Source: Aggregatibacter actinomycetemcomitans (lineage in GTDB: Bacteria; Pseudomonadota; Gammaproteobacteria; Enterobacterales; Pasteurellaceae). Taken from it: 62,468 nucleotides of DNA. How positions within the stretch are numbered: position 1 is the first letter of the stretch; each line of letters opens with the position of its first letter. Shown piece by piece: positions 33,174 through 41,901 of this stretch. The notes below the pieces were generated by a model that saw only the letters and a list, made by a program, of their open reading frames with translations, had not been told where the DNA came from and ran no database searches. The position numbers were made by a program, and so were the translations under genes. The stretch covers positions 1 through 62,468 of the forward strand of contig NZ_NRDF01000011.1 of the NCBI RefSeq assembly GCF_003130205.1, read 5' to 3'.

Positions 33174-33249
33174 ACGACAGCTCTTGAAATTTTGCCTTCC
33201 GCACTTATATCCATAACGTTTTTAATTTACCAACATAAGTAGGAAAAAG

Positions 33250-35130
33250 ATGAGTACAAATCAAGAAACCCGCGGCTTCCAATCGGAAGTCAAACAACTG
33301 TTACAATTAATGATCCATTCTTTATATTCCAATAAAGAAATTTTCTTGCGCGAGTTGATTTCCAATGCCTCCGATGCGGCGGATAAACTGCGCTTCAAAG
33401 CCCTTTCCAACCCGGATTTATATGCAGGCGACGGCGAATTGCGCGTGCGTATCAGCTTTGACAGCGAAAAAGGCACCTTAACCGTAAGCGATAACGGTAT
33501 CGGCATGACCCGCGGGCAGGTTATCGATCACTTGGGCACGATCGCCAAATCCGGTACGAAAGAATTTTTAGCTGCTCTCGGCAGCGACCAAGCGAAAGAC
33601 AGCCAGCTTATCGGTCAATTCGGTGTGGGATTTTATTCCGCCTTTATTGTTGCCGATAAAGTCACGGTAAAAACCCGTGCGGCAGGCGAACCTGAGGATA
33701 AAGGCGTGATTTGGGAATCTTCCGGCGAAGGCGATTATACGGTGGCGGACATTGAGAAAAAATCCCGTGGTACCGATGTAATTTTGCATTTGCGCGAGGA
33801 TGAAAAAGAATTTTTAAACGAATGGCGCTTGCGTGACATCATCGGCAAATATTCCGACCATATCGGTCTTCCGGTGGAAATGCTGACCAAAGAATATGAC
33901 GAGGAAGGCAAAGAAACGGGTGAAAAATGGGAAAAAATCAACAAATCCGATGCTCTTTGGACGCGCAGTAAAAACGAAATTTCTGACGATGAATACAAAG
34001 AATTTTATAAGCATTTAAGCCATGATTTCGCCGACCCGCTACTGTGGGCGCATAACAAGGTGGAAGGCAATCAGGAATATACCAGCCTGCTTTACGTGCC
34101 ATCCAAAGCTCCTTGGGATTTGTTTAATCGTGAGCACAAGCACGGCTTAAAACTCTATGTGCAACGCGTGTTTATCATGGATGACGCGGAACAATTCATG
34201 CCGAATTATCTGCGTTTTATGCGCGGGTTAATTGATAGCAACGATTTGCCGCTAAACGTATCCCGTGAAATTTTGCAAGACAACAAAGTCACGGCGGCGT
34301 TACGTAAAGCCTTGACCAAACGTTCCTTGCAAATGTTGGAAAAATTGGCGAAAGACGATGCGGAAAAATATCAACAATTCTGGAAAGAATTCGGCTTGGT
34401 GTTAAAAGAAGGTCCGGCGGAAGACTTTGCCAACAAAGAAGCCACCGCCAAACTATTGCGTTTTGCCTCCACTCACAATGATGGCAGCGAACAAACCGTT
34501 TCCTTGGAAGACTACGTTTCCCGCATGAAAGAAGGGCAAAAAGCCATTTATTACATCACGGCGGACAGCTATGTGGCGGCGAAAAACAGCCCGCACTTGG
34601 AATTATTCAACAAAAAAGGCATTGAAGTGTTGCTGTTGTCCGATCGCATTGACGAATGGATGTTGAGCTACTTAACGGAATTCGACGGCAAACCGTTACA
34701 AAGCATCACTAAAGCAGATCTGGATTTGGGCGATTTGGCAGACAACGAAGCGGAAGAACAAAAAGCACAAGACGAATCTTTCGGCAGCTTTGTTGAACGG
34801 GTGAAAACCTTGTTGGGCGAACGCGTGAAAGCGGTGCGTTTAACCCACCGTTTAACCGACACCCCGGCAGTGGTTTCCACCGATAACGATCAAATGACCA
34901 CGCAGATGGCAAAACTTTTTGCCGCCGCAGGTCAGCCGGTGCCGGAAGTAAAATACACCTTCGAGCTGAATCCGGAACATCATTTGGTGAAAAAAGTCGC
35001 TGAAATCGCCGATGAAGCACAATTCGCCGATTGGGTGGAATTATTGCTGGAACAAGCCATGCTTGCCGAACGCGGCTCCTTGGAAAATCTGGCGGCGTTC
35101 ATTAAGCGAATTAATAAGTTATTAGGCTAA
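33250..35130 (+). CDS. htpG: Molecular chaperone HtpG (Hsp90)
   Basis: A 626-residue cytoplasmic ATP-dependent chaperone. GHKL ATPase domain with [15 protein letters not shown] (near residues 34-48), DNGIGM (near 80-85) and [11 protein letters not shown] (near 118-128). Middle and C-terminal dimerisation domains follow. Length is close to E. coli HtpG (624). It is a single-gene unit, bounded by terminators on both sides. Confidence 0.97.
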   Translation: MSTNQETRGFQSEVKQLLQLMIHSLYSNKEIFLRELISNASDAADKLRFKALSNPDLYAGDGELRVRISFDSEKGTLTVSDNGIGMTRGQVIDHLGTIAKSGTKEFLAALGSDQAKDSQLIGQFGVGFYSAFIVADKVTVKTRAAGEPEDKGVIWESSGEGDYTVADIEKKSRGTDVILHLREDEKEFLNEWRLRDIIGKYSDHIGLPVEMLTKEYDEEGKETGEKWEKINKSDALWTRSKNEISDDEYKEFYKHLSHDFADPLLWAHNKVEGNQEYTSLLYVPSKAPWDLFNREHKHGLKLYVQRVFIMDDAEQFMPNYLRFMRGLIDSNDLPLNVSREILQDNKVTAALRKALTKRSLQMLEKLAKDDAEKYQQFWKEFGLVLKEGPAEDFANKEATAKLLRFASTHNDGSEQTVSLEDYVSRMKEGQKAIYYITADSYVAAKNSPHLELFNKKGIEVLLLSDRIDEWMLSYLTEFDGKPLQSITKADLDLGDLADNEAEEQKAQDESFGSFVERVKTLLGERVKAVRLTHRLTDTPAVVSTDNDQMTTQMAKLFAAAGQPVPEVKYTFELNPEHHLVKKVAEIADEAQFADWVELLLEQAMLAERGSLENLAAFIKRINKLLG

Positions 35131-35147
35131 TCGGCGTAATTTCGGTT

Positions 35148-35184
35148 AAAATCCCTACTCTGAAATGGAGTAGGGATTTTTTTA
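35148..35184 (+). terminator. Terminator after htpG
   Basis: Arms AAAATCCCTACTC (35148-35160) and GAGTAGGGATTTT (35168-35180) make a perfect 13-base stem followed by T residues. It sits just before the yffB start, whose ribosome binding site AGGAGA follows the T run. Confidence 0.93.
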
Positions 35185-35197
35185 TTTAGGAGAAACG

Positions 35198-35542
35198 ATG
35201 ATTACTGTTTATGGCATTAAAAACTGCGATACCGTGAAAAAAGCGCTGAAATGGCTTGCGGATCACCATATTGAACACAAACTGCATGATTACCGCGTGG
35301 ATGGGTTGGGTAAGGCTTTTTTACAACAGGCGGAAGCGCAATTCGGCTGGGAAAATTTGGTGAATAAACGCAGCACCACCTGGCGTAATCTTGATGAGCA
35401 AATCAAAAAAACACTTTTAAAATCCACCGCACTTTCTGTGCTTGCCGATAATCCAACCTTAATCAAACGTCCGATCATTTTGCAAGAGGGCAAAGCGTTG
35501 ATTGGGTTTAATGAAAAAGAATATCAGGCGGCGTTTGCATAA
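35198..35542 (+). CDS. yffB: ArsC/Spx-family protein YffB
   Basis: A 114-residue thioredoxin-fold protein of the ArsC/Spx family. It starts MITVYGIKNCDTVKKALKWL with one active-site-type cysteine (Cys10) and has the conserved NKRSTTWRNL and LIKRPIIL segments. Biochemical role is uncertain: relatives are glutathione-dependent reductases or regulators, and arsenate reduction should not be assumed. It shares a transcription unit with dapE, 28 bases downstream, as in H. influenzae and E. coli. Confidence 0.88.
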   Translation: MITVYGIKNCDTVKKALKWLADHHIEHKLHDYRVDGLGKAFLQQAEAQFGWENLVNKRSTTWRNLDEQIKKTLLKSTALSVLADNPTLIKRPIILQEGKALIGFNEKEYQAAFA

Positions 35543-35569
35543 AGTGCGGTCAATTTTCAGGGAGTTTTT

Positions 35570-36703
35570 ATGAAAGAAAAGGTTGTCTCTTTGGCACAAG
35601 CGTTAATCCGTCGCCCTTCTATCAGCCCGAATGACGAAGGCTGCCAGCAGCTGATTGCAGAACGGTTAGAAAAATTAGGTTTCCGAATCGAATGGCTGCC
35701 TTTTAATGACACGCTAAATTTATGGGCGAAACATGGCAGTGGCGATCCTGTGATTGCCTTTGCCGGGCATACGGATGTGGTGCCGACAGGCGATGAATGC
35801 CAATGGACTTATCCGCCTTTCGCCGCAAAAATTGTGGACAATATGCTTTATGGTCGCGGCGCGGCGGATATGAAAGGATCGCTTGCGGCAATGGTCGTGG
35901 CAGCTGAAGAATATGTGAAAACCCATCCGAATCATCAAGGCACCATTGCGCTATTAATCACCTCCGACGAAGAAGCCGCCGCGAAAGATGGCACGGTGCG
36001 CGTGGTGGAAACTTTAATGGCGAGAGGTGAAAATATCACCTATTGCATGGTGGGCGAGCCTTCCAGTTCTCAAACCTTGGGCGATGTGGTGAAAAACGGC
36101 CGCCGTGGTTCCATCACGGGCAATCTGTATATTCAAGGCATTCAAGGGCATGTCGCCTATCCTCATCTGGCGGAAAATCCCATTCACAAAGCCGCGCCGT
36201 TCTTGCAGGAACTCACCACATACCAATGGGACAACGGCAATGAATTTTTCCCGCCGACCAGTCTGCAAATCGCCAATATTCACGCCGGCACCGGCAGCAA
36301 TAACGTGATTCCGGGCGAGCTTTATGTGCAATTTAATTTGCGTTATTGCACGGAAGTGACGGACGAGATGATTAAGCAGAAAGTCGCCGACATGCTGGAA
36401 AAACACGGGCTGACGTATTGTATTGACTGGAATCTTTCCGGCAAGCCGTTTTTAACCAAACCGGGAAAACTGGTAAATGCGTTGGTGGACAGTCTGCGAG
36501 AAATCGCTGGCATCACGCCGAAATTGGAAACCGGCGGCGGCACTTCAGACGGACGTTTTATTGCGCTGATGGGCGCGGAAGTGGTGGAATTCGGACCGCT
36601 TAACGCCACCATTCATAAAGTGAACGAGTGCGTGAGCGTAGATGATCTTGGCAGTAGCGCTAAGATTTACCATCAAATGTTAGTGAATTTATTGGATCGT
36701 TAA
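35570..36703 (+). CDS. dapE: Succinyl-diaminopimelate desuccinylase DapE
   Basis: A 377-residue zinc M20-family hydrolase that releases LL-diaminopimelate from N-succinyl-LL-DAP, for lysine and cell wall synthesis. [11 protein letters not shown] has the zinc ligand His67 and Asp69; [14 protein letters not shown] supplies the bridging Asp, and [12 protein letters not shown] the catalytic Glu pair. GTSDGRF near 325 and ATIHKVNE near the end carry the last ligand region. An uptake sequence precedes the start. The M15 peptidase gene begins 2 bases after its stop. Confidence 0.96.
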   Translation: MKEKVVSLAQALIRRPSISPNDEGCQQLIAERLEKLGFRIEWLPFNDTLNLWAKHGSGDPVIAFAGHTDVVPTGDECQWTYPPFAAKIVDNMLYGRGAADMKGSLAAMVVAAEEYVKTHPNHQGTIALLITSDEEAAAKDGTVRVVETLMARGENITYCMVGEPSSSQTLGDVVKNGRRGSITGNLYIQGIQGHVAYPHLAENPIHKAAPFLQELTTYQWDNGNEFFPPTSLQIANIHAGTGSNNVIPGELYVQFNLRYCTEVTDEMIKQKVADMLEKHGLTYCIDWNLSGKPFLTKPGKLVNALVDSLREIAGITPKLETGGGTSDGRFIALMGAEVVEFGPLNATIHKVNECVSVDDLGSSAKIYHQMLVNLLDR

Positions 36704-36704
36704 A

Positions 36705-37385
36705 ATGAACTTAACAGCAGATATGCTTACCGGAAAATCCCGTGAACATTTAGTGAACCTGCCGACACCCCATTCACCCAACCATTTCTTACAGGCGCAG
36801 GCGGTGAAAGCCTTTCAAGGCTTGCAAAAAAGTGCGGTGAAAAATGGCTTTAATTTACAGCCGGCGAGCAGCTTTCGTGATTTTGCGCGCCAGCAACAGA
36901 TTTGGAACGGTAAATTTAACGGTGAACGTAAGGTGCATGATGACGCAGGTAAGGCGTTAGATTTAACCCGATTGGACGACTGGCAAAAATGTCAGGCGAT
37001 TTTGCGTTGGTCGGCGTTGCCGGGGGCGAGCCGCCATCATTGGGGCACGGAAATTGATATTTTCGATCCTGATTTACTGCCACTGGGTCAGGCATTACAA
37101 CTGGAACCTTGGGAATATGAAAAGGGCGGTTATTTCTTTGAATTGAGCGAATTTCTCGCGGAAAATCTACCGCACTTTGATTTCGTCCTGCCGTTTATGA
37201 CAATGCCGAAAGGGAAAAAAATCGGGCGCGAACCTTGGCATATTAGCTATGTTCCTTTGGCGGAAAAGGCGAAACAACAGTTCTCAGCGGCGGTGTTATT
37301 ACAAGCATGGGAAAATGAGGAGGTTGCAGGCAGCGCGGTGTTACGGCAGCATTTGCCACAGATTTTCGAGCAATATTTCGTGTAA
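36705..37385 (+). CDS. M15-family D-alanyl-D-alanine carboxypeptidase-like protein
   Basis: A 226-residue protein with the VanY/M15B zinc peptidase pattern: a substrate-loop region SSFRDFARQQQIWNG, the zinc motif SRHHWGTEIDIFD (first His and Asp ligands) and the EPWHISY motif (Glu base and third ligand). No signal peptide or membrane helix is seen, so a cytoplasmic role in muropeptide trimming or an atypical export would be needed. It lies 2 bases after dapE, suggesting co-expression of two cell-wall related enzymes. Exact substrate unknown. Confidence 0.85.
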   Translation: MNLTADMLTGKSREHLVNLPTPHSPNHFLQAQAVKAFQGLQKSAVKNGFNLQPASSFRDFARQQQIWNGKFNGERKVHDDAGKALDLTRLDDWQKCQAILRWSALPGASRHHWGTEIDIFDPDLLPLGQALQLEPWEYEKGGYFFELSEFLAENLPHFDFVLPFMTMPKGKKIGREPWHISYVPLAEKAKQQFSAAVLLQAWENEEVAGSAVLRQHLPQIFEQYFV

Positions 37386-37393
37386 TTTTCGCG

Positions 37394-37468
37394 AAAAAGT
37401 GCGGTCGGTTTTCCAAACGTCCCCCCCCCTCCCCCCGAAAAACAATCTGAAAACCGACCGCACTTTTT
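37394..37468. terminator. Inverted uptake-sequence pair with poly-C loop
   Basis: Arms of 20 bases (37394-37413 and 37449-37468) are perfect inverted copies containing AAAGTGCGGTCGG and end in T5. The 35-base loop contains C9-T-C6 at 37421-37436. It probably terminates the dapE-peptidase unit. Confidence 0.88.
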
Positions 37469-37517
37469 GTGTTTATACTTGGTTATATTTCTATTGTCTA
37501 TGACCGGTTTACGTCAT

Positions 37518-37535
37518 GTCACAAACTTTTGTGAC
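37518..37535. promoter_or_regulatory. Perfect palindrome upstream of nudF
   Basis: GTCACAAA and TTTGTGAC flank two bases (CT). It lies about 100 bases before the nudF start and could be an operator. The half-sites are the reverse arrangement of CRP half-sites, so CRP is not the obvious ligand. Confidence 0.4.
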
Positions 37536-37631
37536 CGAGTTCAAAAATCTAAACATTTTGCGAAGAATGGCATTTTTTTTTGTTACAAATGAAAGTATCC
37601 TAGTTGCCGGCAGTAATTTAAGGAGCGAAAG

Positions 37632-38255
37632 ATGTATCAGTTTCAACAATTTACTCAAAACGATATTGAAATTGTAAAGGATGAAACAGTTTATCAAGGT
37701 TTTTTTAAGCTAAATAAGGTTCAGTTTCGACATAAACTTTTTAACGGTGGCTGGAGTGGGATCGTCACCCGCGAGCTGTTAATTAAAGGCGCTGCGTCGG
37801 CGGTAGTGGCTTATGACCCCGTGTTAGACAAGGTGGTTTTGGTGGAGCAGGTGCGTATCGGCGCTTATGATCCGAAACTGCAACAATCGCCGTGGTTGCT
37901 GGAACTTATTGCCGGTATGGTGGAAGACGGCGAAACACCGGAAAATGTGGCGTTGCGGGAAAGTGAAGAAGAAGCAGGCGCGCAAATTAGTCATTTACAA
38001 CATTGTTTGAGCGTATGGGACAGCCCGGGCGGCGTGCTGGAGCGGATCCATTTGTTCGTAGGCAACGTTGACAGCACAAACATCGGCGGCATTCACGGTT
38101 TAGCGGACGAAAACGAAGATATACGCGTTCACGTCATCAGTAGGGAAACCGCGTATCAATGGGTTTGCGAGGGTAAAATTGATAACGGCATTGCCGTAAT
38201 GGGATTACAGTGGTTGGAGTTAAATTACCGAAAATTGCAGGCGCAATGGCTGTAA
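37632..38255 (+). CDS. nudF: ADP-ribose diphosphatase (Nudix hydrolase)
   Basis: A 207-residue Nudix enzyme that splits ADP-ribose into AMP and ribose 5-phosphate. The Nudix box GMVEDGETPENVALRESEEE is followed by AGA near residues 96-118 and has the catalytic Glu residues. The LVEQVRIGAY and SPGGVLERIHLF segments fit the ADP-ribose subfamily. AAGGAG ribosome binding site. It is followed by cpdA 50 bases on, the same pair as in H. influenzae and E. coli. Confidence 0.92.
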   Translation: MYQFQQFTQNDIEIVKDETVYQGFFKLNKVQFRHKLFNGGWSGIVTRELLIKGAASAVVAYDPVLDKVVLVEQVRIGAYDPKLQQSPWLLELIAGMVEDGETPENVALRESEEEAGAQISHLQHCLSVWDSPGGVLERIHLFVGNVDSTNIGGIHGLADENEDIRVHVISRETAYQWVCEGKIDNGIAVMGLQWLELNYRKLQAQWL

Positions 38256-38305
38256 ACATGCCATAGGTAATTTAGACTAAGTTTAATACAGAAATAGGAG
38301 TTTAT

Positions 38306-39130
38306 TTGTTAAATACCTATAAATATGATACCCGGCAAGAGGTGTTTCGTGTCATTCAAATCACGGATCCCCATTTATTTAAAGACGCAACCGGTGAGTT
38401 ATTGGGGGTCAATACTCAAGAAAGCTTTTCACAAGTGTTAAGTGAAATTCGGCAACAAGCCTATGATTATGATCTGGTGTTAGCCACCGGCGATTTGGTT
38501 CAAGACAGCAGCGAAGAAGGCTATCTGCGTTTTTGCGAAAGCGTTAAGTCCCTTGAGAAAACCGTATTTTGGATCCCCGGCAACCACGATTTCCAACCGA
38601 AAATGTTTGATATTCTCAAACGTGACAATATTTGCGATAAAAAGCACATTCTGTTGGGTGAAAATTGGCAAATTTTGCTATTGGACAGCCAAATCTCCGG
38701 CGTTCCCCACGGTCAGCTCGGGCAATATCAGCTGGATTGGTTGATGGCAAAGCTGAAAGAACATCCGCAGCGTTATTCATTAGTGGTGTTGCATCATCAT
38801 ATTTTATCTACCCATTCCGCCTGGCTGGATCAGCATAATCTGCGTAACGCGCATGAATTGGCTTATACGCTGGCGCCGTTTAATAACGTGAAAGGTATTT
38901 TATACGGACATATTCATCAGCAAGTGGACGGCGAATGGAACGGTTACAAAATCATGGCAACGCCTTCGACGGGCATTCAATTCAAACCGGATAGCAACAC
39001 CTTCGCCCTGGACACCGCTCAACCGGGCTGGCGCGAAATTGAATTGTATGCCGACGGACGCATCGAAACCCGTGTTAAACGCATTCAACACAAAACTTTC
39101 CTGCCGAATTTACAGGAAGAAGGGTATTGA
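38306..39130 (+). CDS. cpdA: 3',5'-cyclic-AMP phosphodiesterase CpdA (TTG start)
   Basis: A 274-residue class III phosphodiesterase that hydrolyses cAMP and so lowers CRP activity. Metallophosphoesterase motifs in order: QITDPHLF (Asp and His ligands), ATGDLVQD, IPGNHDFQP, LHHHILS and YGHIHQQ. The start is TTG at 38306, chosen because it follows ATAGGAG at 5 bases and the protein then aligns from its first residues with the H. influenzae form; no ATG is suitable. It links to the CRP site ahead of the cstA-like gene, since both act through cAMP. Confidence 0.93.
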   Translation: MLNTYKYDTRQEVFRVIQITDPHLFKDATGELLGVNTQESFSQVLSEIRQQAYDYDLVLATGDLVQDSSEEGYLRFCESVKSLEKTVFWIPGNHDFQPKMFDILKRDNICDKKHILLGENWQILLLDSQISGVPHGQLGQYQLDWLMAKLKEHPQRYSLVVLHHHILSTHSAWLDQHNLRNAHELAYTLAPFNNVKGILYGHIHQQVDGEWNGYKIMATPSTGIQFKPDSNTFALDTAQPGWREIELYADGRIETRVKRIQHKTFLPNLQEEGY

Positions 39131-39188
39131 TTGGCATTAACGGCATTATGTAGCAGTTGCACAAAGATTTAACCGATTGAACATACTA

Positions 39189-39225
39189 AAATCCCTATTG
39201 AAATTTTATTCAATAGAGATTTTTC
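39189..39225 (+). terminator. Terminator after cpdA
   Basis: CTATTGAA and TTCAATAG form an 8-base stem around ATTTTA, and the region runs into T residues. It probably ends the nudF-cpdA unit. Confidence 0.7.
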
Positions 39226-39230
39226 TATTG

Positions 39231-39557
39231 TGTCACAAAAATTATCCAGGCACGAGTTGATCTCTCGTCTGCTATCACTAAAAGAAAACAAGAAATGAAT
39301 GCTTTAATTCAGCCGAGAGTCTAAGCCATCATCTTTAATTACAGCACGATGGGTTGCTCAAGTGTTACGAGAAAATCGGCAGTGGCTGTTTTGCGGTGAG
39401 ATAGCAGAAAAGGTCTTAGCACTCACAGGAAACCCGCAATTTGTGGATATTGGAGATAAGCGCTATAAAGCGGTTAATCGGATTTGACTTAGATTGCATA
39501 AGCAAGGAATTGTCGAATGTGCGGCGAGATTTTGGCGGTTAAAACCGCTCAAATAGG
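39231..39557 (+). pseudogene. Decayed reading frame of unknown origin
   Basis: Coding-like pieces lie in more than one frame. One reads ARVDLSSAITKRKQEM and stops at 39323. Another, after a frame change, reads ITARWVAQVLRENRQWLF and continues to an in-frame TGA near 39486, then LRLHKQGIVECAARFW to a TAG near 39556. The last part looks like a winged-helix-type segment. I do not recognise the parent gene. The pieces point to at least one frameshift and one nonsense change. Confidence 0.45.
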
Positions 39558-39592
39558 GTAGAAAATAGCAGTAGAAATACCGCTATTGTCGC

Positions 39593-40420
39593 TTAGAATT
39601 TCATTTTGAGCGAGGACGACACAACATTTTGTGTTGTTTCTTCTTTCTTATTTGTCGCTTCATCTAGAAAAGCTTTAAATTGCTTTTGAGCATTAGGCGT
39701 TAGTGCTTGCATTGCAGGGTGATTTTGTATTTGTTGCGTGAAATAAATCGTTTCTGCCATTTCATTTAACTCAAGGGCAACTTGATCCACATCCATAATT
39801 TTATTAAGTAGCGGATCTGCTTGGATATTTTGACTATATAGGCTGACTAATTTATCAGGGTCTTGAGCAAAACCCTTCAAGCGAGTAGCAAGCTCAAAAT
39901 CAAAATGTTCAGCATAATGGCTTGCTAAGAAATGCAAATCAAATAAATCACGCCCTTTTGTTCGGGTGTTATCGCCATCATAAGCTGCGTGCAGTTTGTT
40001 ATCAATAATGCGTTCCACCGATGAAAAACGGATACCATCTTTAACCGTAATTTGCTCATCTGACGCTGGCGTTCGATAAGAGATCTCCATTTTTAGTGCA
40101 TCTTTGACACCTGTATTACGGATATGATAATTCACAATATAACGGCTCACTGTGTCTGTATCTTTTTTCACATTAATATCATCAATCACAATATCGTGTG
40201 GAGCAGAAGCTTTAATTTTATTGAGCAAATTTAACTTTTTATCTGAATCAAAATCCAAATCTTCGGAAAAACGGTTTAAGCCATAACCAAGATAAAGTGC
40301 AGTGCCACCTTTCAGAACTAAAGGTGTATCGGAAAGATTTTTTAGGATATTTACCATCAACTTTTCGTGATGTTTATCACGTTCCGTGAGCATTAGATTA
40401 TCGGGTTTTTGCGTTTCCAT
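39593..40420 (-). CDS. AbiEii/AbiGii-type nucleotidyltransferase (putative toxin)
   Basis: A 275-residue protein of the AbiEii nucleotidyltransferase family. Motif I KGGTALYLGYGLNRFSEDLD runs from residue 37, with metal ligands Asp54 and Asp56; a second block ISYRTP supplies the third acid, and KGRDLFDLHFL near 178 is the family Lys/Asp motif. In studied systems (AbiE) the enzyme is a toxin neutralised by AbiEi. Here no AbiEi-like gene is adjacent. The start could also be 40438, or 40393 where ATG overlaps the upstream stop as TAATG. The region is visibly AT-richer than the housekeeping genes. Confidence 0.85.
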   Translation of the reverse strand: METQKPDNLMLTERDKHHEKLMVNILKNLSDTPLVLKGGTALYLGYGLNRFSEDLDFDSDKKLNLLNKIKASAPHDIVIDDINVKKDTDTVSRYIVNYHIRNTGVKDALKMEISYRTPASDEQITVKDGIRFSSVERIIDNKLHAAYDGDNTRTKGRDLFDLHFLASHYAEHFDFELATRLKGFAQDPDKLVSLYSQNIQADPLLNKIMDVDQVALELNEMAETIYFTQQIQNHPAMQALTPNAQKQFKAFLDEATNKKEETTQNVVSSSLKMKF

Positions 40421-40857
40421 AATTGTAAATTTTCCCATTCTTGTTCGGTTAAATTGGGTTCGAGCTGGTTCAGTAAATCGTAAACCGATTGTTTATCTTC
40501 ATAGCTAGGAAACCATTCATCAAGCATAACTTCTCCAAGTGAACCAGTTTGAAGCACGGCGGTGTAGAGATAATCCACGCAGGCTCTTGGGTGGTCGGCG
40601 AGCCATACGGGGTTATTTTCGGGGAAGTATCCCATTTCATTGAGCCGTTTTGTGCCGTCAATAATGCCTAAATTACCCAGCAAATGATTAGTATTTCTTT
40701 TTTGATTCTCGCCATAAATATAAAAATCCTGCGGATAAGCATCGTCATTCAACGCCGCCGCACTATGCCAATCGCCCGTACCGTTTGGGCTATGCACGTT
40801 TAATGCCACAATGCTACTTACATAGCGTTCAGGGTGTGTTTGAGGGATATATAGCAT
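40393..40857 (-). CDS. Conserved-looking protein upstream of the AbiEii gene, unknown function
   Basis: A 154-residue soluble acidic protein with no signal peptide or membrane segment. It starts MLYIPQTHPERYVSSIVALN after AAGGA, and contains GTGDWHSAAAL, a LLGNLGIIDGTKRLNEMG segment, HPRACVDYL and an acidic C-terminal half ending LTEQEWENLQLWKRKNPI. Its stop is fused to an ATG of the AbiEii gene (TAATG), and the frames overlap if the longer start is used, so the two proteins are almost certainly made together. It does not look like the winged-helix AbiEi antitoxin. I recall such pairs in Haemophilus and Neisseria but know no function; an antitoxin or regulator role is inference. Confidence 0.75.
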   Translation of the reverse strand: MLYIPQTHPERYVSSIVALNVHSPNGTGDWHSAAALNDDAYPQDFYIYGENQKRNTNHLLGNLGIIDGTKRLNEMGYFPENNPVWLADHPRACVDYLYTAVLQTGSLGEVMLDEWFPSYEDKQSVYDLLNQLEPNLTEQEWENLQLWKRKNPII

Positions 40858-40952
40858 CAACTTTTCCTTAAACTTGATTATGTTTTAAGCTAATTATCTT
40901 TGAATTTCCATTTCACGTCCACCACATTAATTTTTAACCGTTCTACAACTAT

Positions 40953-41060
40953 TCAGCTAAGCACGCACACGGTGTGTTGAGGGTGAATAATCGGTTCTTG
41001 ACTGCACTTGAGTAACACGCGTTTAATCAGTTCATTCACGGTGAAATATCGGGCATTAAA
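40953..41060 (-). pseudogene. 3' remnant of an unidentified gene
   Basis: On the minus strand an open frame reads ARYFTVNELIKRVLLKC then SQEPIIHPQHTVCVLS and a TGA at 40955-40953. It has the look of a protein C-terminus but no start, and it runs into an uptake sequence on its 5' side. The parent gene is not recognised. Confidence 0.3.
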
Positions 41061-41151
41061 GTGCGGTTGGTTTCAGCGGCGTTTTTTAAAGGGGATTTTT
41101 CATCTCCGTATTTCTTTGCTAAAATCCACCGCACTTTTCTTTGTATTCTTT

Positions 41152-41186
41152 GTAGTTCGCAACCCTCCCGCATAAAAAATTAAGGA
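41152..41186 (+). promoter_or_regulatory. Possible degenerate preQ1-I-like element before queC
   Basis: GTTCGCAACCCTCC, then GCATAAAAAATTAAGGA directly before the queC start, resembles the 3' half of preQ1-I riboswitches (ACCCTC, A-rich tail, TAAGG). The 5' strand that should pair with CCCTCC is not present, so the canonical P1 stem fails. Gene context (queuosine pathway) is the best support. Confidence 0.25.
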
Positions 41187-41192
41187 TTCATT

Positions 41193-41891
41193 ATGTCAAA
41201 TCAGCCTAACAAAGCCCTCGTGATTTTTTCCGGCGGGCAAGATTCCACCACCTGTCTGTTTCTCGCCATACAAGAATTCGGCGCGGAAAATGTCGAAGTC
41301 ATCACATTCCAATACGGTCAACGTCATGCCATCGAGTTGGAAAAAGCCCGATGGATTGCACAGGATTTAAAGGTAAAGCAAACGGTGCTCGACACCAGCG
41401 TCATCAAAGCTATTACCCACAACGCCTTAATGGATCCGAGCGCACAAATCAGCCAAAATGATAACGAATTACCGAATACCTTCGTTGACGGACGCAACGC
41501 CTTATTTTTACTCTACGCCGCCATTTACGCCAAAAGCCAAGGCATTTGCGTCATCTACACCGGCGTATGTGAAACGGATTTCAGCGGCTACCCTGATTGT
41601 CGCGATGTTTTCATCAAATCCATGAACGTCACTTTAAACCTTGCCATGGATTACCCTTTTGAAATCCGCACGCCGTTAATGTGGCTGGATAAAAAAGCAA
41701 CCTGGGCGCTGGCGGATCAACTCGGCGCCTTTGATTACATCCGCCAACACACCCACACCTGCTACAACGGTGTCGAAGGCGGCTGCGGCGAATGCCCTAG
41801 CTGCGTTTTGCGCGAACGTGGATTGAAAGCGTATTTGCCGGAACGTGAGGCAAATACGCCTAAGAAAAAAACCGCACTTTTGAGGGAGTAA
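41193..41891 (+). CDS. queC: 7-cyano-7-deazaguanine (preQ0) synthase QueC
   Basis: A 232-residue ATP-dependent enzyme that converts 7-carboxy-7-deazaguanine to preQ0 in queuosine synthesis. The PP-loop FSGGQDSTT is near residues 12-20, VDGRNALFL near 95, and the C-terminal zinc site is [15 protein letters not shown] with four cysteines. Good ribosome binding site TAAGGA. It appears to be transcribed alone; an inverted uptake-sequence pair lies upstream. Confidence 0.95.
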   Translation: MSNQPNKALVIFSGGQDSTTCLFLAIQEFGAENVEVITFQYGQRHAIELEKARWIAQDLKVKQTVLDTSVIKAITHNALMDPSAQISQNDNELPNTFVDGRNALFLLYAAIYAKSQGICVIYTGVCETDFSGYPDCRDVFIKSMNVTLNLAMDYPFEIRTPLMWLDKKATWALADQLGAFDYIRQHTHTCYNGVEGGCGECPSCVLRERGLKAYLPEREANTPKKKTALLRE

Positions 41892-41901
41892 CATTTAAAA
41901 G

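Larger units (their letters stand above)
40858..41192. other. Gap between the AbiEii pair and queC
   Basis: Contains a probable 3' gene remnant on the minus strand (40953-41060), an uptake sequence at 41058-41067 with an inverted partner at 41128-41137, and a possible queC leader element at 41152-41186. No intact gene is seen. Confidence 0.55.
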
